64,000 nucleotides of DNA from Onchocerca lupi (GCA_028564675.1 JAOVVO010000303.1:1-64000); one strand, 5' to 3'; shown: positions 40,701 to 54,359, counted from the stretch's first letter. The notes: a model not told the origin generated them from the letters alone. Program-made: numbers and translations.

Positions 40701-43700
40701 ATTTTAAAGTAAGTTCTTGGCTTTTAGGGCTGCAGTGCTTATTGTTTTTTTGAATTTTATACTAGCGATAAATTTTTTCATATCATGTTTATACCATGAT
40801 CGTTGATATCTTTTATAAATTTTTTGAAAAGGCAAATTGCAGTGAATTTTTGGTGCAACATCCGGATGTTCACACTGGCATGGAGAAATTGTTAGAAGCG
40901 GATTTTTGGACGACTGTTGCTATAATCGTTGATAATTCCTTAGATAAAGCTGAGACTGTGGGAAGATATTTAGCAAAGGCAGAAAAGGATTGGCCAGCAA
41001 TTCATAGTTCATTTATTGTGAAAATTTTATCATCTTTATGTTGGAAATCATACAGCAAAGAGGATGGGGAAATGCTTTTACGGCGCATGATAGAATTTGT
41101 ACCTTATCTCAGATCTGTACCACATCTCACTGCTTTTGCTAAGATTGGTATCGAACAAGTGACGAGGTTTGCAAAAAAGATTTCTAATCGATTTTTTTAC
41201 TTATAAAATGCAGTTCTATCTTGATAGAGTAAAAGTTTAACTTGATATATTGGCGAAGTCATATCCCTCTTACAGTTATCAACATAATGCAGCTGTGCTG
41301 TACGTGTTATCCTCATTGTATTTGATGCAAGCAACATACAACACTGTAAGTTGTTCAAGTCTGTGAAAAAAGTAGTTTTCCAATGCTGAAAAATTCCATG
41401 TTTATTGTTGAGTTTACGTTTTTCAAATTCTTGAAAAGTTTTCTCTCATTTGAAAATTTTTTTGCTTTTTATATTAGATTGTTTATTAATATGAAGAATT
41501 GATTTTTTTTTCTATCATTTTCATATTATACTTTGTTGTTTTTACCGAACAAATTAGAATATGAAAACTTATTCATGAACAAGAGAATTTTTAGTGGAAG
41601 ATTGACTCTAATAGGTTAGAGCGATATTAGTAGGAAATTATAATTAATATTCGTATTACAGTGTCTTCCTTCTGTAACGGATAGCATTATTTCAAATGGG
41701 TCGAACTTTACCGCCGTAGTGACGTCTGAAGAAGCTGTTGGTTATTGGGGAGAATTCTCCCCAGGAATACTAAAGTCAAAAGAATGTGAAAAATCTCGTG
41801 CGCAAGGTGTATCTCGCTTATGTATGCTGGATATACCTGTTCGAATTTGTAGCGTTTCTTGTGGCACCGAGCATTTACTTTGCTTAACTATACATGGGAA
41901 AGTCTATGCATTTGGTCGGAATAGGTGTGTTATATTGTAATTGAAATTTATGGATTATTTAGAAAATAAGATTCTCCGGACAGAATTTTCATTTGCAAAG
42001 TTCATTTTTCTGAAAGAACTGATTTTTTTTTGTCTTGTATCATTTTTAAAACCATAATAAATTTTTATTGAGTATAATGAATTCTCTCATAGATTTGGTC
42101 AGTGTGGTGTCGGTCATACAGATGAGGTTACAGTGGCAACGGAAGTTGTTGATAATTATGGAAGCGCCCGTATAATATGTGCCGGACATTATCATTCAGC
42201 TCTAATCAATGAAAAAGGAAATGCGTTCACTTGGGGTTGGTCATTTCATGGACAACTAGGAATCAATACTCGATGTTCATTTATAGACAAACTTGTACCG
42301 AATCTGGTGAAGAGTTTGAAGTAAGTGTTTGTTTAAAGGATCTTTATTTATCATTCCTTGAATTGATTGGCTATTTTTATATGAATACATTTTTTATAAA
42401 ATGTAAAACTATTTGTTTTATTTGCCGTTTATATCTAGGACGATTATTTTTCTGTTTTCAGCTTAAGGCCACTTTATATACAAAGGAAACATAAAAAAGT
42501 CGAAAGGAGTGAAAAACTAGTAAGATTAGGAAATTCTTGATAGAAAAATATATCATACTAATATTTACTTTATTTCAGTGGGCGAGTTATTTCAGTTGCT
42601 TGTGGATACGCACATACATTGTTTTTGATGGAATCAGGTGTTGTTTATTCTTGTGGCAACGGGTCATATGGACAATTGGGTATTGGTGTTGAAATAAGAA
42701 AACGTTTTGAGCCTGAAGCAGTTCCTGTTCCTGACAAAGTCATCATGATTGCTTCAAAGTATTTCCATTGTTTAGCTGTATCCGAAGGGCAGAAAATTTA
42801 TTGCTGGGGTGCTAGTCCGCAAGCACTAAAAATGAAAATGTTTGTCAAACGAAGATTGCGAGTAGAAACAGATAAGACTGTTTCAACTATTGGGAAAAAA
42901 AACGATAAACTGGCAATCAGTAATGCTCACTTAACAGTTACGGAAGTGGAACATATGGTTTGTCTTTCTCTGATGATTAATATTTACTTTTTTTTATAAA
43001 TTATTGGTTCGAAATAGTTTTTTTTTTTTTTTTTTTAATGTCAAAAAATAACTTTCCATAGTTCAGGTACAGGGAAGAATAATACATATAGACGCTGGTT
43101 ATAGTCATTCAGCTCTTATAAATGAATATAAAAACCTCTACACATGGGGTAAAAGTTTGGATATGCAACTGGGTCATGGTAACAAGAAAGAGCAAGAAGA
43201 ACCTCATCAATTATTTGAACCAGCAGATGTAGCCTGGGATTTCGTTTCATGCGGTATGCGATAGTTTATATTCTGTACTTTATAAAAATATTTACGAAGT
43301 TCATGCACATTTTTTAATGCACGCAGTTTAGTCTTTTTTTTTCTAGGATATGATTTCACTACTGCAGTAACATCTAGAGGCACTGTTTACGTGTGGGGTA
43401 GAAATTATAAAGGCAATTTGGGTGTTGAATCGGGCGTTTCTTCATCAGTTACTCGCAAAATTGTATTCAAAACAGCAAAAGGTCCTTCGAGAACAATTGA
43501 AGTGGGTGGTGACAGTTCTTGTATAGCACGACCAACAAAGTTTCCATCTTTGGTTGCATTTGCGCTCACAGGTTTTTTAGTTGCATTATTTTTCTATTTC
43601 AATAACACTATTCTTCCATTTGTAAACTTTTTATGAAGAAGCGTTTTTTTTAGCGTTTATGTTAAACTTGAAAGTGATTTATTCGAATTTCAGAAGTATG

Positions 43701-44729
43701 TTTCGACGAGGTGAGAAAATATAGTGTCATTGATTTTGTTAAAAAACTGGATTCATGTACGATCTCAAATATTTCTTCTCAGCTTCTTACAAATCCAATA
43801 TATTGCCTTCCTGCTGTATATATGCATTTATTGGCTGGCGATCTCATTCATGCTATTGAATTTCTCACACAGATACCATCAAAAGAAATAGAAGCTATAG
43901 CGGATAATAATAATGAGTTGGAGGGAAGCGAATTATTCGCGTTCATTGATGTTATCTGGGATTTAATATGCAAACATCCAAATTTCGCAGTTCTGTCCAA
44001 AGCTCTATCTGATTTACTAAGTACTTTCGCTGTTGGTGATCGCGTTGTTAAAAGCAAGAAATTGAGTGCCTTGGCTCCACTCCTTTTGATTTCGAAGCCG
44101 GAAATCCTTTCTTCATTGGATTCATCTGAAATCGTGGAAATTCTGGAAAAATGGCAACCTGATCCATCTATTCATGGTCTACAAATATCTCAAAATTCTG
44201 TCCAGGTTTGTTAATATTACGTAAAAGATTGATTAAGATATGTTGGGTATTATGTTAATATCTCAGTTGTTTTATTCATTAAGTTTTTTTCTTTTTTTTT
44301 CACTAGTGCATCATTTCTTATAGGTGTTACCTATCTTAATTTTTATGTGTCGTTTCATTTTATTTTTGTTTTCGACATCTTGATGCTTTTGCCTTTCTTT
44401 TCCTTACTTTCCTTGATATAATTATCTTCAGCACTCTATGTTTATGAGGATCATATTAAAATGATAGAAATTAGATTTTGAAATTATAATTTATCGTTGT
44501 GCAATATGTTGCATGTATCAGAGGAGTAAATGTTTATTGCATGACATTTTAGAATTACTCGGGAAGGGTCCGTTACTGGACTTGCTGTGGTGCTGTGGAA
44601 AAATGCCCTGTGATGGTCCGGAACAGTACAATTAATGATAAAAGACGAATATGCCCAAGATGCTGCGAAAAATGGTCGTGCTCAGTACGAGCAAAGTTCC
44701 TTAAGTATGGAAATGACGTCAGCAATTAG
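37788..44729 (+). CDS. RCC1-repeat protein with cysteine-rich C-terminus, 1282 aa (GLO-4/Claret-like candidate)
   Basis: Eighteen exons: 37788-37908, 38296-38477, 38597-38752, 38821-38937, 39048-39230, 39361-39501, 39682-39833, 39916-40174, 40524-40685, 40832-41166, 41276-41345, 41662-41924, 42093-42320, 42579-42957, 43067-43253, 43347-43571, 43694-44205, 44553-44729. Residues 1-400 are strand-rich and 400-626 helical, without a recognised domain. Residues about 640-1050 carry RCC1 propeller repeats (VSCGTEHLLCLTIHGKVYAF, GNAFTWGWSFHGQLGI, VVYSCGNGSYGQLGIG, NLYTWGKSLDMQLGHG, GTVYVWGRNYKGNLGV). A helical segment follows, then a final exon with seven cysteines (TCC, KCP, CPRCC, SC) like a zinc site. 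RCC1 proteins of this size include C. elegans GLO-4, a presumed Rab exchange factor for lysosome-related gut granules; orthology here is inference. Weak junctions: AAG-type acceptors before exons 6 and 10, GAG before exon 3, and a GTTAAG donor after exon 9. An out-of-frame ATG precedes the start by 5 nt. Confidence 0.85.
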
Positions 44730-44814
44730 TGAGGATGTACATCTTCAATATTATTCAGAATGACGCTTTCCATGGTACAGATTAGGTCAACTTTAATGAT
44801 GTAGATGATATAGC

Positions 44815-44820
44815 AATAAA
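44815..44820 (+). terminator. Polyadenylation signal of the RCC1 gene
   Basis: AATAAA 86 nt after the stop codon at 44729, a normal distance for a nematode 3' untranslated region. Confidence 0.6.
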
Positions 44821-46365
44821 AATGTTATAAATGAACATAAGGGCAGTAAATGTAATTTTGGTTGTATGTCGAAGAATCTGCTGGATGAAAATCTGAGCTA
44901 AATGTTTCAAGTTATTCAAGTTTCATTATTCGCCTTTTTTGTTTCAGCGCCAAAGATTTTTAATTAGTTTGATCACTGTGATATATGTTCACACACATAC
45001 GTATGTTTATGCATATGCGCGGACGTTGATTTCTGTTTATTGTAAGTCATATATATTTCAGAATTTATGAACTTACTTTTGAAATAAGTAGTTAAGTTCA
45101 AATCTAACTTGAGGTATTAGTAGAATTCCACTAGGATAAGATTCATTGATCATTACATTTAAGCTGTTGTCAAATGCCACTCATTTCAAACATAAAAAGA
45201 CAGGAAAAAAATACTTGATCGGCACTTGAATGATTATTGTTAATCATTTTATCTGTCATACAGCTGTCACTGATGTGGAAGAAAGTTCAAAAAGAGATAT
45301 AGAAATAAGTGATATTTTTATATGAGAGAATAACATTTTAAAAGAAGAGGCGGTAACACTCTATAATAGTTTCATTCAACTATTATATAATGATCCTGTA
45401 AATAATGTGTGATGAGGGTCTATTGCAGTTCATTCACTGAATTCCCATTCTTACGTAGAAATATTGGAAATCTTAAATAGTCGTAAGCAGTCAGTTTCTT
45501 AGTGTGATATTTGGACAGTATTTCGTAAAACTCTTGCCGTTAAAACCACTCTACATGGCAATAGTTTTCCACAAAGACTGGCAAGCTAGAATTCTTCTGC
45601 ATGTAAAAACATCGAGAAAAGTTAATTCTGAATTTGAGATTTCTTAGGAAAGTAGCGCTTTTTTTTTTTCTTTTTTGATTGCTTTGGTTTCTATTTAAAA
45701 CATTAGTAAGCAGTTGTTTGATTAACCGTTGAATATATCTATGTCAGGTAATTGTAGCTTCTCGATTTTATTCAGCGAAATTCCCATCTTGATGATTTCC
45801 GGGGAAAATAATCTAGTTCCGAAGATGCTCGAGAATGAATTTATGATCCAGACTTTTTTTTCCTAGTAAAAAAGGGCGTGTGAATTGCAGAGCAATGATG
45901 GATTAATAGTAAGCAACGCAAAGTTGAGTTTTAAGGCCTGACGGAATGTTAAGGAATGTGAAATTGTACTAATCTATGCAAAAGTTTTACCATATTGAGT
46001 TCAAGTAGAATTTGTTAATATCCGACATCAGTGAAAACCTCATATTGTACTATATTATGAGATTGCTTTTTCATTTGTTTCACATCGTGGGATTTGTTTA
46101 TTATTAACTCCCATTATTTCTAGGAGAATTGTAATTGTGCCCTTATAATTATTTATATTTCATTTCTTGAAAATTTAAGGTCTGAATTAAAATTTCATAA
46201 TTACTTGCACTTTCATCTGTTTCAAACAGTGATTTGCTGCTGCGAAGTGCATTGCTATAAAAAAGTAAAAATAGTTGTGAAAAGGTATTCTAAAACGCTC
46301 CGACAAAGTGTAGTAATATAGATTTTTTTTATTTGGATTTTTTTTTTTTTTTTTTTTTTTATCAG
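44821..46365. other. Intergenic, nothing recognised
   Basis: AT-rich, with no exon-like sequence on either strand. A long T-run ends at the acceptor of the next exon-like fragment. Confidence 0.5.
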
Positions 46366-46949
46366 TTAATGGATGATGAATGGAGCACAAAACTAGTTAA
46401 GGCAAAAGCTTTACTCAGTCATTTGTCTTCGATCGTAGAGAAATTTAAAATTCCAACATTTGGGCCACGTATGCAAAGAAAAATTCTTGAAATAGTAGTG
46501 CTAAAAGATGTGAGTCCTGCTTTATTCATGCTTTCTGACACTTATTAAGTCGACAAACATAGACTGTGATGCCAAAATGCTTCATTTTCCTTTTGTTGCT
46601 ATATAGATCAAAGTAGAGCAAACTGCTGTCAACTTTTGTTAATGTTCAAATCATAGCACCTCAGTCCGTATAGTTTGGTTCTAAAATGATTTCTTCCTGA
46701 AGGCAGACGAATCTAACACTGCACGACTAATTTGTGGCTTGTGTATCTTCGTGGGGTCAAAGTTTGAAAGATATAATATATAAAATTACTTCAGAAAACT
46801 GGCAAAGTTGCGAAGTAGTTAATGAGTTATTATTGCTTATTGTGAAGTCGTTGAATTCCATGAAATCGCAAGTCCTAAGGTTTCTTTACAGCATACTCGG
46901 ATTTATTAAAATTGAAACCATTAAAATGGTAATCATATGTTTAAAGTAG
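46366..46949 (+). pseudogene. Orphan exon-like fragments, unknown gene
   Basis: A T-rich tract with ATCAG (acceptor) precedes 46366-46509, which encodes 47 residues from the ATG at 46369 (begins MDDEWSTKLVKAKALLSHL, helical, no low complexity) and ends at GTGAGT. A second piece begins after an AAG acceptor near 46703 (ADESNTARLICGLCIF). It is continued, but only after a frame change, by SSWGQSLKDIIYKITSENW and ELLLLIVKSLNSM up to about 46890. The two helical pieces look like parts of one alpha-helical-repeat protein. The frame change and the lack of other exons suggest a decaying or partial copy. I do not recognise the family. A real gene with a missed short intron is the alternative. Confidence 0.35.
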
Positions 46950-48157
46950 AGCGGGAAAAGAACAAGGAAGCGGTTTGATGCCGAAAGAATAAAATGTAAC
47001 GGCATTGGTAACTCGCAAAATTATGACCTTCTGTGATAAGAATTTCTTGAACTGAGTTGTCATGCATCATTTATCATTATAAAGTTCTGTGCCGTTTCAA
47101 CAAAGACAAATAAGGAAGTTTTTTGATCAGTAAAGCTAGAATATCATTTGTTTCGTGAAGGATGAATTTAAATTACTGTTGACATCGACTCCCATCCGAC
47201 ATCAAATTCTTCATCTCATGCTACACAGATGGCTAACGTGGATATCACTGTCGCATATTATTGCAGTAAAAAACAATCTGGTTCGCCCAAAACAAATTTC
47301 AAATAAAAATTCGAGATAAGAAATCTAAATTTGCTGTGTGGCGTAATTCACCATTTTATTGTATTCAAAATAATCTATGGAAGGCTAAATAACTTCTATG
47401 ATTCTGACGATGATGCATAATAACACTTCAAAAAATTGAAAAATTTTTGAATTTTTATAGTCGTCAATTTAATAATTTTTCGTCAATTTAATAATAATAA
47501 ATGAAAGAATTATGGTAGAGCGGGAAGGAATCAAATTTGATTTTAAATAATGAATCTTTTGCAAGTAGATCGACCCTCGTTATTTCATTGTCATTAAAGC
47601 AGTTAAGAAATAGAAATGATCAAAATTGTATCTGTAGAACAAATAAGGATTTTGAGATAGAGATAAATGATTAAAATTTATTAACTTTATACAAGCAATC
47701 TGTTTAATGACCAAAAAACACAAAAAAGAAGTGTTTTCCAGAAGTTATTGAATAGAAAGGAAGATGATTGATTTGGATGCAAATGATTGGATGAAGGAGT
47801 AATTTATGATCGACTGAAGTCTGTTGCTGTGGGAGTCTTGTTTTGTATGAAACAGTTATAAAGGGCACTCATATCATACCTTAGATTGTTGTTGTCCTTT
47901 TTTGAGTTCTATCATTTTCACCCCTCTTTAGTTAGAAATTTAGCGTACAAACAGCATGTAAGTATTTCTTATCTCCAACTTTGGGAAGTTCAGCTCAAAT
48001 TAAGTTTATTTCGGAAAATTTTGGAAGCATACTGATGTTGAAATTCGTTAATATTTTGATTATAAATGTAGGTAACATCTTATTGTTGAAAACAAGCAGG
48101 AAATTTTAAATGCCTAAATTGTATCTACCAGTAAACTAAAGCTATTTCGTTTTTTTT

Positions 48158-48195
<38 letters not shown>

Positions 48196-48737
48196 ATAAA
48201 CCTGCTAAAAGTATCAGAAATAGGGTATAAATGAATGACTTGACAAAAAAAATAGAACTTAAAGACAAAAGCCTACGGTTTTTGTTCCATTTTCAAGTTT
48301 CATCTTCAACTTCATGTTCCAAAGCTATCCTTTCCTTACATTAATTAGATTACATATTTGATTTGATCTAATTTGCATTTTTGACGATGCTAAGAAAAAC
48401 ATTATAGTGAATGAATAGGTAATGTAGCCGTATGATCAGCGAAAGTATGGTGTTTTGTTATGAAGTACTTGTGCAGCAGTGAAAATGAAAAAGGAAAAAT
48501 ACTGATAGTTGGATAGATTTTTCTTACCTAATTATGAGAATCATTCATGCTCGTATAAACATGCTTGTTTCTTGGAATGAATCTTATCGTTAATATTTCT
48601 TAATTACATTTCTACTGATTTTATTGCCATTTTCTTTTTTAACTCCCTATTTTGTAAAAATCCATACTTTTTGTTTTTCTTTTTTTTTTAAGGATATCAT
48701 TTTGTCAGAATAAATAAATTGTCGTGTTTTCAAGCAA
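46950..48737. other. Intergenic region upstream of PNP
   Basis: No coding sequence seen. It contains a short direct repeat of CGTCAATTTAATAAT (near 47461 and 47479) and a long poly(T) tract at 48150-48193. Confidence 0.5.
48150..48193. repeat. Poly(T) tract, ~44 nt
   Basis: A nearly pure T-run, interrupted once by C. It lies about 550 bp upstream of the PNP start. The length may vary between individuals or be a sequencing artefact. Confidence 0.9.
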
Positions 48738-50536
48738 ATGTCAGCAACTGCACAATTATCTGGTAGCAACAAGATTATCAAGTAAGTTCTTTGGATGAAT
48801 TTTGTACATATATGTTTCAAGATCATCTGTCCAGATATTTTATAGATGAAATCTATGAGTGTATAGTCTATAACACTGCAACAGCTCTTTTTAAATGACC
48901 CATGTATTATAGCCCAAAAAGTTATGATGACTTGTCTGAAATAGCAGATGCAATCCGGAAACAGGTAGAGCTGAAAGAAATACCAAAGATAGGCATCATA
49001 TGCGGTTCCGGTCTAGGCACCATTGCAGACTGTATTGAACAAGCCGAAATACTATCCTACACTAAGATTCCTGGTTTTCCAACTGCACGCGGTAAGTGTT
49101 AAGTTTTAAGAAAAGCGATTTTGGGCATATTTCATTTCGGAAATTTTTTGGACCGCTTTCTCGAAAAATTATCCATCAAACCATATTTTATTATTATGAG
49201 TGAAAATTATTAGAAAATTGCAGTTATCGGTCATAAAGGTAATTTGGTCTTCGGCTACATGAATGGAAAATATGTTGTATGTGTACAGGGTAGATTTCAT
49301 CCATACGAACATGGAATGGATTTGGCATTGGTTAATCATATGTTCCATTGTTGTTAAAAATAATGAATTTATAACTGCCACCTGAAATATAATTTATTGT
49401 ATAAGTTTTTTAGTGATCGAAAGAATAGAAAAAAAATTTGAAGAAAACTGCCAAAAGTAAATAAGAAGCACAGTTGCAACTGTAGAATAAAATTTTGCAA
49501 CATTTAAATGTGCCGCAAATACATTGTAGTGTGCGATGCCAGTACGAATAATGCGCTTATTGGGAGTGGAAACGCTAATTGTATCAAATGCAGCTGGTGG
49601 GATAAACTCTAATTTCAAAGTGGGTGATTTGATGATAATCAAGGATCATATATTTTTGCCAGGCCTTGCCGGATTTTCACCTTTTGTTGGTCCACATGAT
49701 CAACGTTTTGGTGAACGTTTTATTTCTCTTCATGAAGCTTATGACCAGAAACTCAGGTTTTCATTTTCGTTTTCTATAGTTTATATCATTCATCACTGTA
49801 TCATTTTCATGCAAACATTTTGCAGCATAATAGTTTTTGTTTTTGTAGAATATTTCAGCATAGATGCAACCAGAGTTATAGAAAGACAATGCAAAAAAAA
49901 AAAGAAAAAAAAAACTTTTCTTAGAAAATTAGCCATGGAAGTGGCTAAACGACAAAAAATACGAATTCATGAAGGTGTTTATACAATGAATGGCGGCCCA
50001 CAATATGAATCTCCTGCCGAAATACGTATGTTGAAGTTAATAGGAACAGATGCTGTAGGTAAGAGTTTTTTATCTTATCTTTTCGTCTAATCGATTCATA
50101 TAAAATAATTAAAGAAGCAATATGATGGTATCTTTTCATAATCAGCGCTTATTTTCTTTTCAGGCATGTCAACATGTCATGAAGTGGCCGTTGCATGTCA
50201 AATGGGAATGCGAGTTTTCGGTTGCTCACTTATTACTAATGCGTTCGTTTATATTATATATCATTTTATGCAGGAAGTTTCATTTTAGCAATTTCATTCT
50301 ATTCATAAGCTAAAGCAAAAGCTGTATAACAGCAACAGTTTTTTTTTTTTTATTTTGAAATGAAGGCTTTTTTGATTTAAGGAAGGGAGTATTAAACGAT
50401 GAAACAATTTTATTGCAGAACAAATGTGGATGCCGATAAGACAGTAGCGGTGACGCATGAAGAGGTGCTGAAAGCTGGAGAGGAAGCGCAGAAGCGGACC
50501 TGCAGTTTCATTTGCGAAATTATCAAAAATTTATGA
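48738..50536 (+). CDS. pnp-1: Purine nucleoside phosphorylase, 295 aa
   Basis: Exons: 48738-48781, 48913-49091, 49224-49330, 49530-49756, 49925-50058, 50164-50242, 50419-50536; all phases join and the length is normal for the trimeric class. The enzyme splits inosine and guanosine with phosphate into base plus ribose-1-phosphate in the cytosol, the central purine-salvage step. Active-site features are present: phosphate loop GSGLG (46-50), GRFHPYEHG (97-105), SNAAGG (129-134), HIFLPGL, then GPQYESPAE with Glu214 (equivalent to human Glu201) and SLITN with Asn256 (equivalent to human Asn243). Most nematode parasites rely on salvage, so this is a housekeeping gene. The exon 6 donor is GC|GTTCGT, a weak site but the only one in phase. 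Intron 4 (49757-49924) is 168 bp and has no stop in frame, so its retention would add 56 residues rather than truncate. Confidence 0.95.
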
Positions 50537-53500
50537 TTTTTTTTCATAAAATATTCTTCAAACAATTCTGCACATTTTAGATGGAAGAGCTCCACTCCTC
50601 ATTCATTCTTTAGACGCTTGCGCTATCACTTTTTAATAGAACTTTCGAGTAAAGCGATTCAACTGATTATCCAATGAAGTTAGTTGCCTGCCGCTCCTCA
50701 ATGCATTTCTGGGATAATAATTTCGATATCAGTTATTCGCGGCACTAATCAGATTTTAAAACTTACTATGGAAGTTTTGTTATTTATTCTTTTTTCATGC
50801 TGAATTTCTGTTATGTATCAGTAATCATTTATCAGTATTTCTAAAGACAAATTGACAAATTGATTTGTCAATTCTTTTTATTCCCATGCATTATGATTGC
50901 TCGAAATTCACACTTTACTGTTGTTATTTTTAAATTATTTTTCTTAACGAAGATATATCTATTATTAAAGTGGTTATAATATGGAATTGTCCAAATTTTA
51001 CAGTACTGCTAATCCGAAGTGAACAAACATTGATACTAAAAGTAGCCAGTCGTAAAAGTCGGAATTTCAAATATATGAATCTTGGAAGATCTGTTTATTT
51101 TTTGACTCGAAACATGATGGTGCCGTCAAAAAAATCATGAATGTCTTGCTGAAGATTAAATTTTGGTTCGAGGTTATTCATCTTTCTTCTGGCGGGATAA
51201 AGCGAGCCTCAATCTGAAAAACAAAGCTGATAAGCATCCAACAAAAAAGGACAGATTCAAATTTGGAAAAGCCGAAATAACTGTCGCAGAATAAACTGGC
51301 CTATTCTGTGATTACTGACTTATTCTACGTCTGAATAATCCAATAATAAGCCCAATAAAAATTAAGGAACTCGAATTTCTACTAATATCACTTCAGTGAT
51401 CAAAAAATAGATCAATGAGATTGTTACTAAAATTCAGGGGTTCTTTTTGGCATCTGATATATAGTATTGGTGATCTTGGTGATCCTCTTTGATTGGCGTT
51501 ATATGCTAAGTGTTTATTTTGATTTCCAATTCAAATTTATTGCTGTACTGAGTGATGATAACAAGTATATATCATTCAGTTTACAATTCGGAGCAAATTT
51601 TGAAAATTCAAGCCAGGTATTGAAAACGTTGTGTCCTTGATTATAAAATCTTGAACGATCGTTTATTACTAAACAATAGATCGACGGCGATCATTTTTGC
51701 AATTTTGAAAATTATAATACTTGCTAAAAAATAATTGATGATATATTCTTCATATTGTGAATGCACGCGATAAGAAGCATCCAATTAATTTCATCAATTC
51801 GATCAAACAATCCGTGGATCAGTAAACGATTGACAGGATGTTTGATATATTGAACAGCTTGTTTGCTGGAAAACAAGAAAAGGAATTTAATAGGGCTAAA
51901 TGTTGGAAGTCAGTGTGGCATGAATAGATGAGAGAGTAGTTAAGTGATTAGCAAGCAAAGCACAAGGATCGGTTTTGTGTTGTGGATAACGGCAGAATGG
52001 ATGGATGTATACAGATGGTTGTTACTTTATCTAACAAATTCCAGGAGATGCGAGTAGCAGTGTTAGCAGGCGCACAACTGCTCCCAACTTGTTACTTCGA
52101 TTCCCGTCATATTTTTCCAACACTCTAATCGAGAGTAAGCATTCCTTTCCGCACATCTTTCACTTACGTAGCAGCAATCTCCGTCTTTTACATTCACAGT
52201 TTCATATCTTCTTTATTACCTACATTACCTGTATTACCTGTATTCACTCAGCATTTTTTCTTTTAGCCGATACATTAGCGTAACTTTTAATTTGATTGAA
52301 GTCACTCTATCAAGCTGTTATTGCTGGATTTCAATCTCTTCCATCCTATATTATTCGAATGTATCTTATGCAGTTGCAAACACTGCTCAGTCAGTTTATT
52401 CACTCTTTTTTTCTTCAGGATGATAAGACATGATTGTTTCTTGATCCCATCTGAGTCTAAAAGTTATTTTCAACATAGTGTTATGGTATTCTTGCCATGC
52501 CTGATATGCTTCCACATCTGGCTTCCTTTTATCACACAGCTTTTCAATTTTATGAAAATATTTTTCAAACATTTCAATAGTAAGCTCCCAAAAGAATATA
52601 TTCTCTCAATTATGATGACATTTCCTTCTATTGATATCAGTTTTAAATTAAGAGGAAGGTGTTGATTAGTTTTTACTTCGATAATACCAGTGAAATTGCG
52701 TGCCACTATTCCGAATGCTTTTATGTAAACTCAAATATTTTTTCTCTCTTAGCTTTCACGATTTCCTTTGCCGCTTATTCTTATTTCAGATTTATTGTAA
52801 AATGATGAATGCGTTAAAAGATGTTTCAAACGTTAAAAAGATAATCCAAAAATTAAATTCAAAAACAAAGCAAGTGCTACGATTTTATAAATCATGCTAA
52901 AACATTCAAAATTTGGATTGTTGTAAAATTTAATATCGAAAAACAATAGCAAATATTAGAAAAGCAGTATTTTTTTCAAAAGCCAAAAGCTCTGAAGAGG
53001 AGGTGAAACAAATCTATTTTTGAGTATCTGGCGATTGTTATTGACCTTTCGACTGTCATTGTCAATTATTTTCTTTCACATTTTTCAACGTTTTTTCTTT
53101 TTTTGTGATCTTTTGAAGCCGAGTTGCATTCTATTGCATATTTATTCTGTCTCATATGCTCGATAGGCTGATCTCGTGAAAAGTAGTCAAATCAACTGGA
53201 TTATTATCATCAACTTTATGGACATTTATAATCCAAAATCTTTCTCAGTGTGTATTCTTACTAAATACCTGTATCTACGTCAAGTTCTTGAGTAATTTGT
53301 AAGATATAGCAAATCTTTTTTTTTTTTTTCAGACGAAATTTAAGGTAAGCTTCTCCTTTTGGAAATTAAATCGTTTTTGTACATATTGTAGCATTTATTT
53401 TGGAATTATTATCGCCGTGATGGAATATTTTGTTTCATCCGAATTTAAATGTTGTTGAAATTTAGAAGTGAATGATATAAATGAATGTGAAATGAACAGT

Positions 53501-54359
53501 TTAAATAGCACAGCAGTGATTGAGTCACTTCATCATTTCCTCAATTTTACTTGCAAATTCAGGCAACAAAGTATTCAGTAAAGGTTAAACTGTTTTACTG
53601 AAAAATTAGTGCGATTTATGCTACTAAAACAGGTGTCATTTAAAGATTTTTACATGAACTATCCTGAAATAAGCATTTAATTATTCGATGATGAATATAC
53701 GTCCTGTTTCTTTTTTTTTCAACTTTCTTTTCCTATTGTTCGGTAATTTTCCAAACTTTGGCACTTTGCGTTCAATTTATCCAACATTATTTTACACTGA
53801 AAAATGTTGCGTCAATTTTTAATTCTTTTTGCTTGGTTGTTGTTCATGAAAAAGATGTTAAGTTGTACGAAATATGGTTCGAACTACTTTTCTGACGAGC
53901 GAAGAGTTTCATGAAACTGATCGGAAACAGCATTTGTGTTACTAAATCTATGCGGTTTTCTTCTTTTTTTTCTTTTCATTTGTTACTTTTCATTCAAAAT
54001 ATTTTTAGAAGACAGCGTTAAAAAAATGCAGAAGTGTGTTGATAAGAAGAGTGAAATATGCTTCATTAAGTAATTTTTTTACTCATCGGTAACTCGTTCT
54101 TTCATTTCATGTATCAATTTATGAATTTCGAAAAATATCATCATCAAAACTATTTGTGGCAACACGCGAGTTTCAAGCAGGGACTTAATTTTCATGTTAT
54201 ATCTAGAAAATTGCGTGCATATCATGAGCTTGCTTGGAGCTAAATCTATTAGTTTTAAACCATATATTTATCATTTTATTTCTTTTTAATGAGTGCATTT
54301 TTGCATAACATGCATTTTTGAGTTTATAAAACATTCATTTTTAAAAGCAGTTGACAACG
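50537..54359. other. Intergenic, nothing supported
   Basis: About 3.8 kb of AT-rich DNA between PNP and the kinase. Open frames are short and hydrophobic or low in complexity. One minus-strand acceptor followed by a short open frame (near 51220) was considered and not accepted. It should contain the PNP 3' end and the kinase promoter. Confidence 0.5.
54341..54350 (+). promoter_or_regulatory. Possible spliced-leader acceptor of the kinase
   Basis: TTAAAAGCAG ends at 54350, nine bases before the first ATG of the model. A second acceptor (TTTTCACAG, about 54375) could instead join an upstream exon not seen here. Confidence 0.35.

Noticed and set aside
51180..51300. Minus-strand acceptor (TTTTTCAG) followed by a short open frame ending IPPEER and a stop, like a last exon
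   Set aside because: No upstream minus-strand exon with coding character was found within 3 kb, so a single short frame is not enough.
52321..52706. Open frames of 114 aa (+) and 78 aa (-) in the PNP-kinase interval
   Set aside because: Hydrophobic, AT-driven composition, overlapping each other, without splice-supported neighbours or a recognisable motif.
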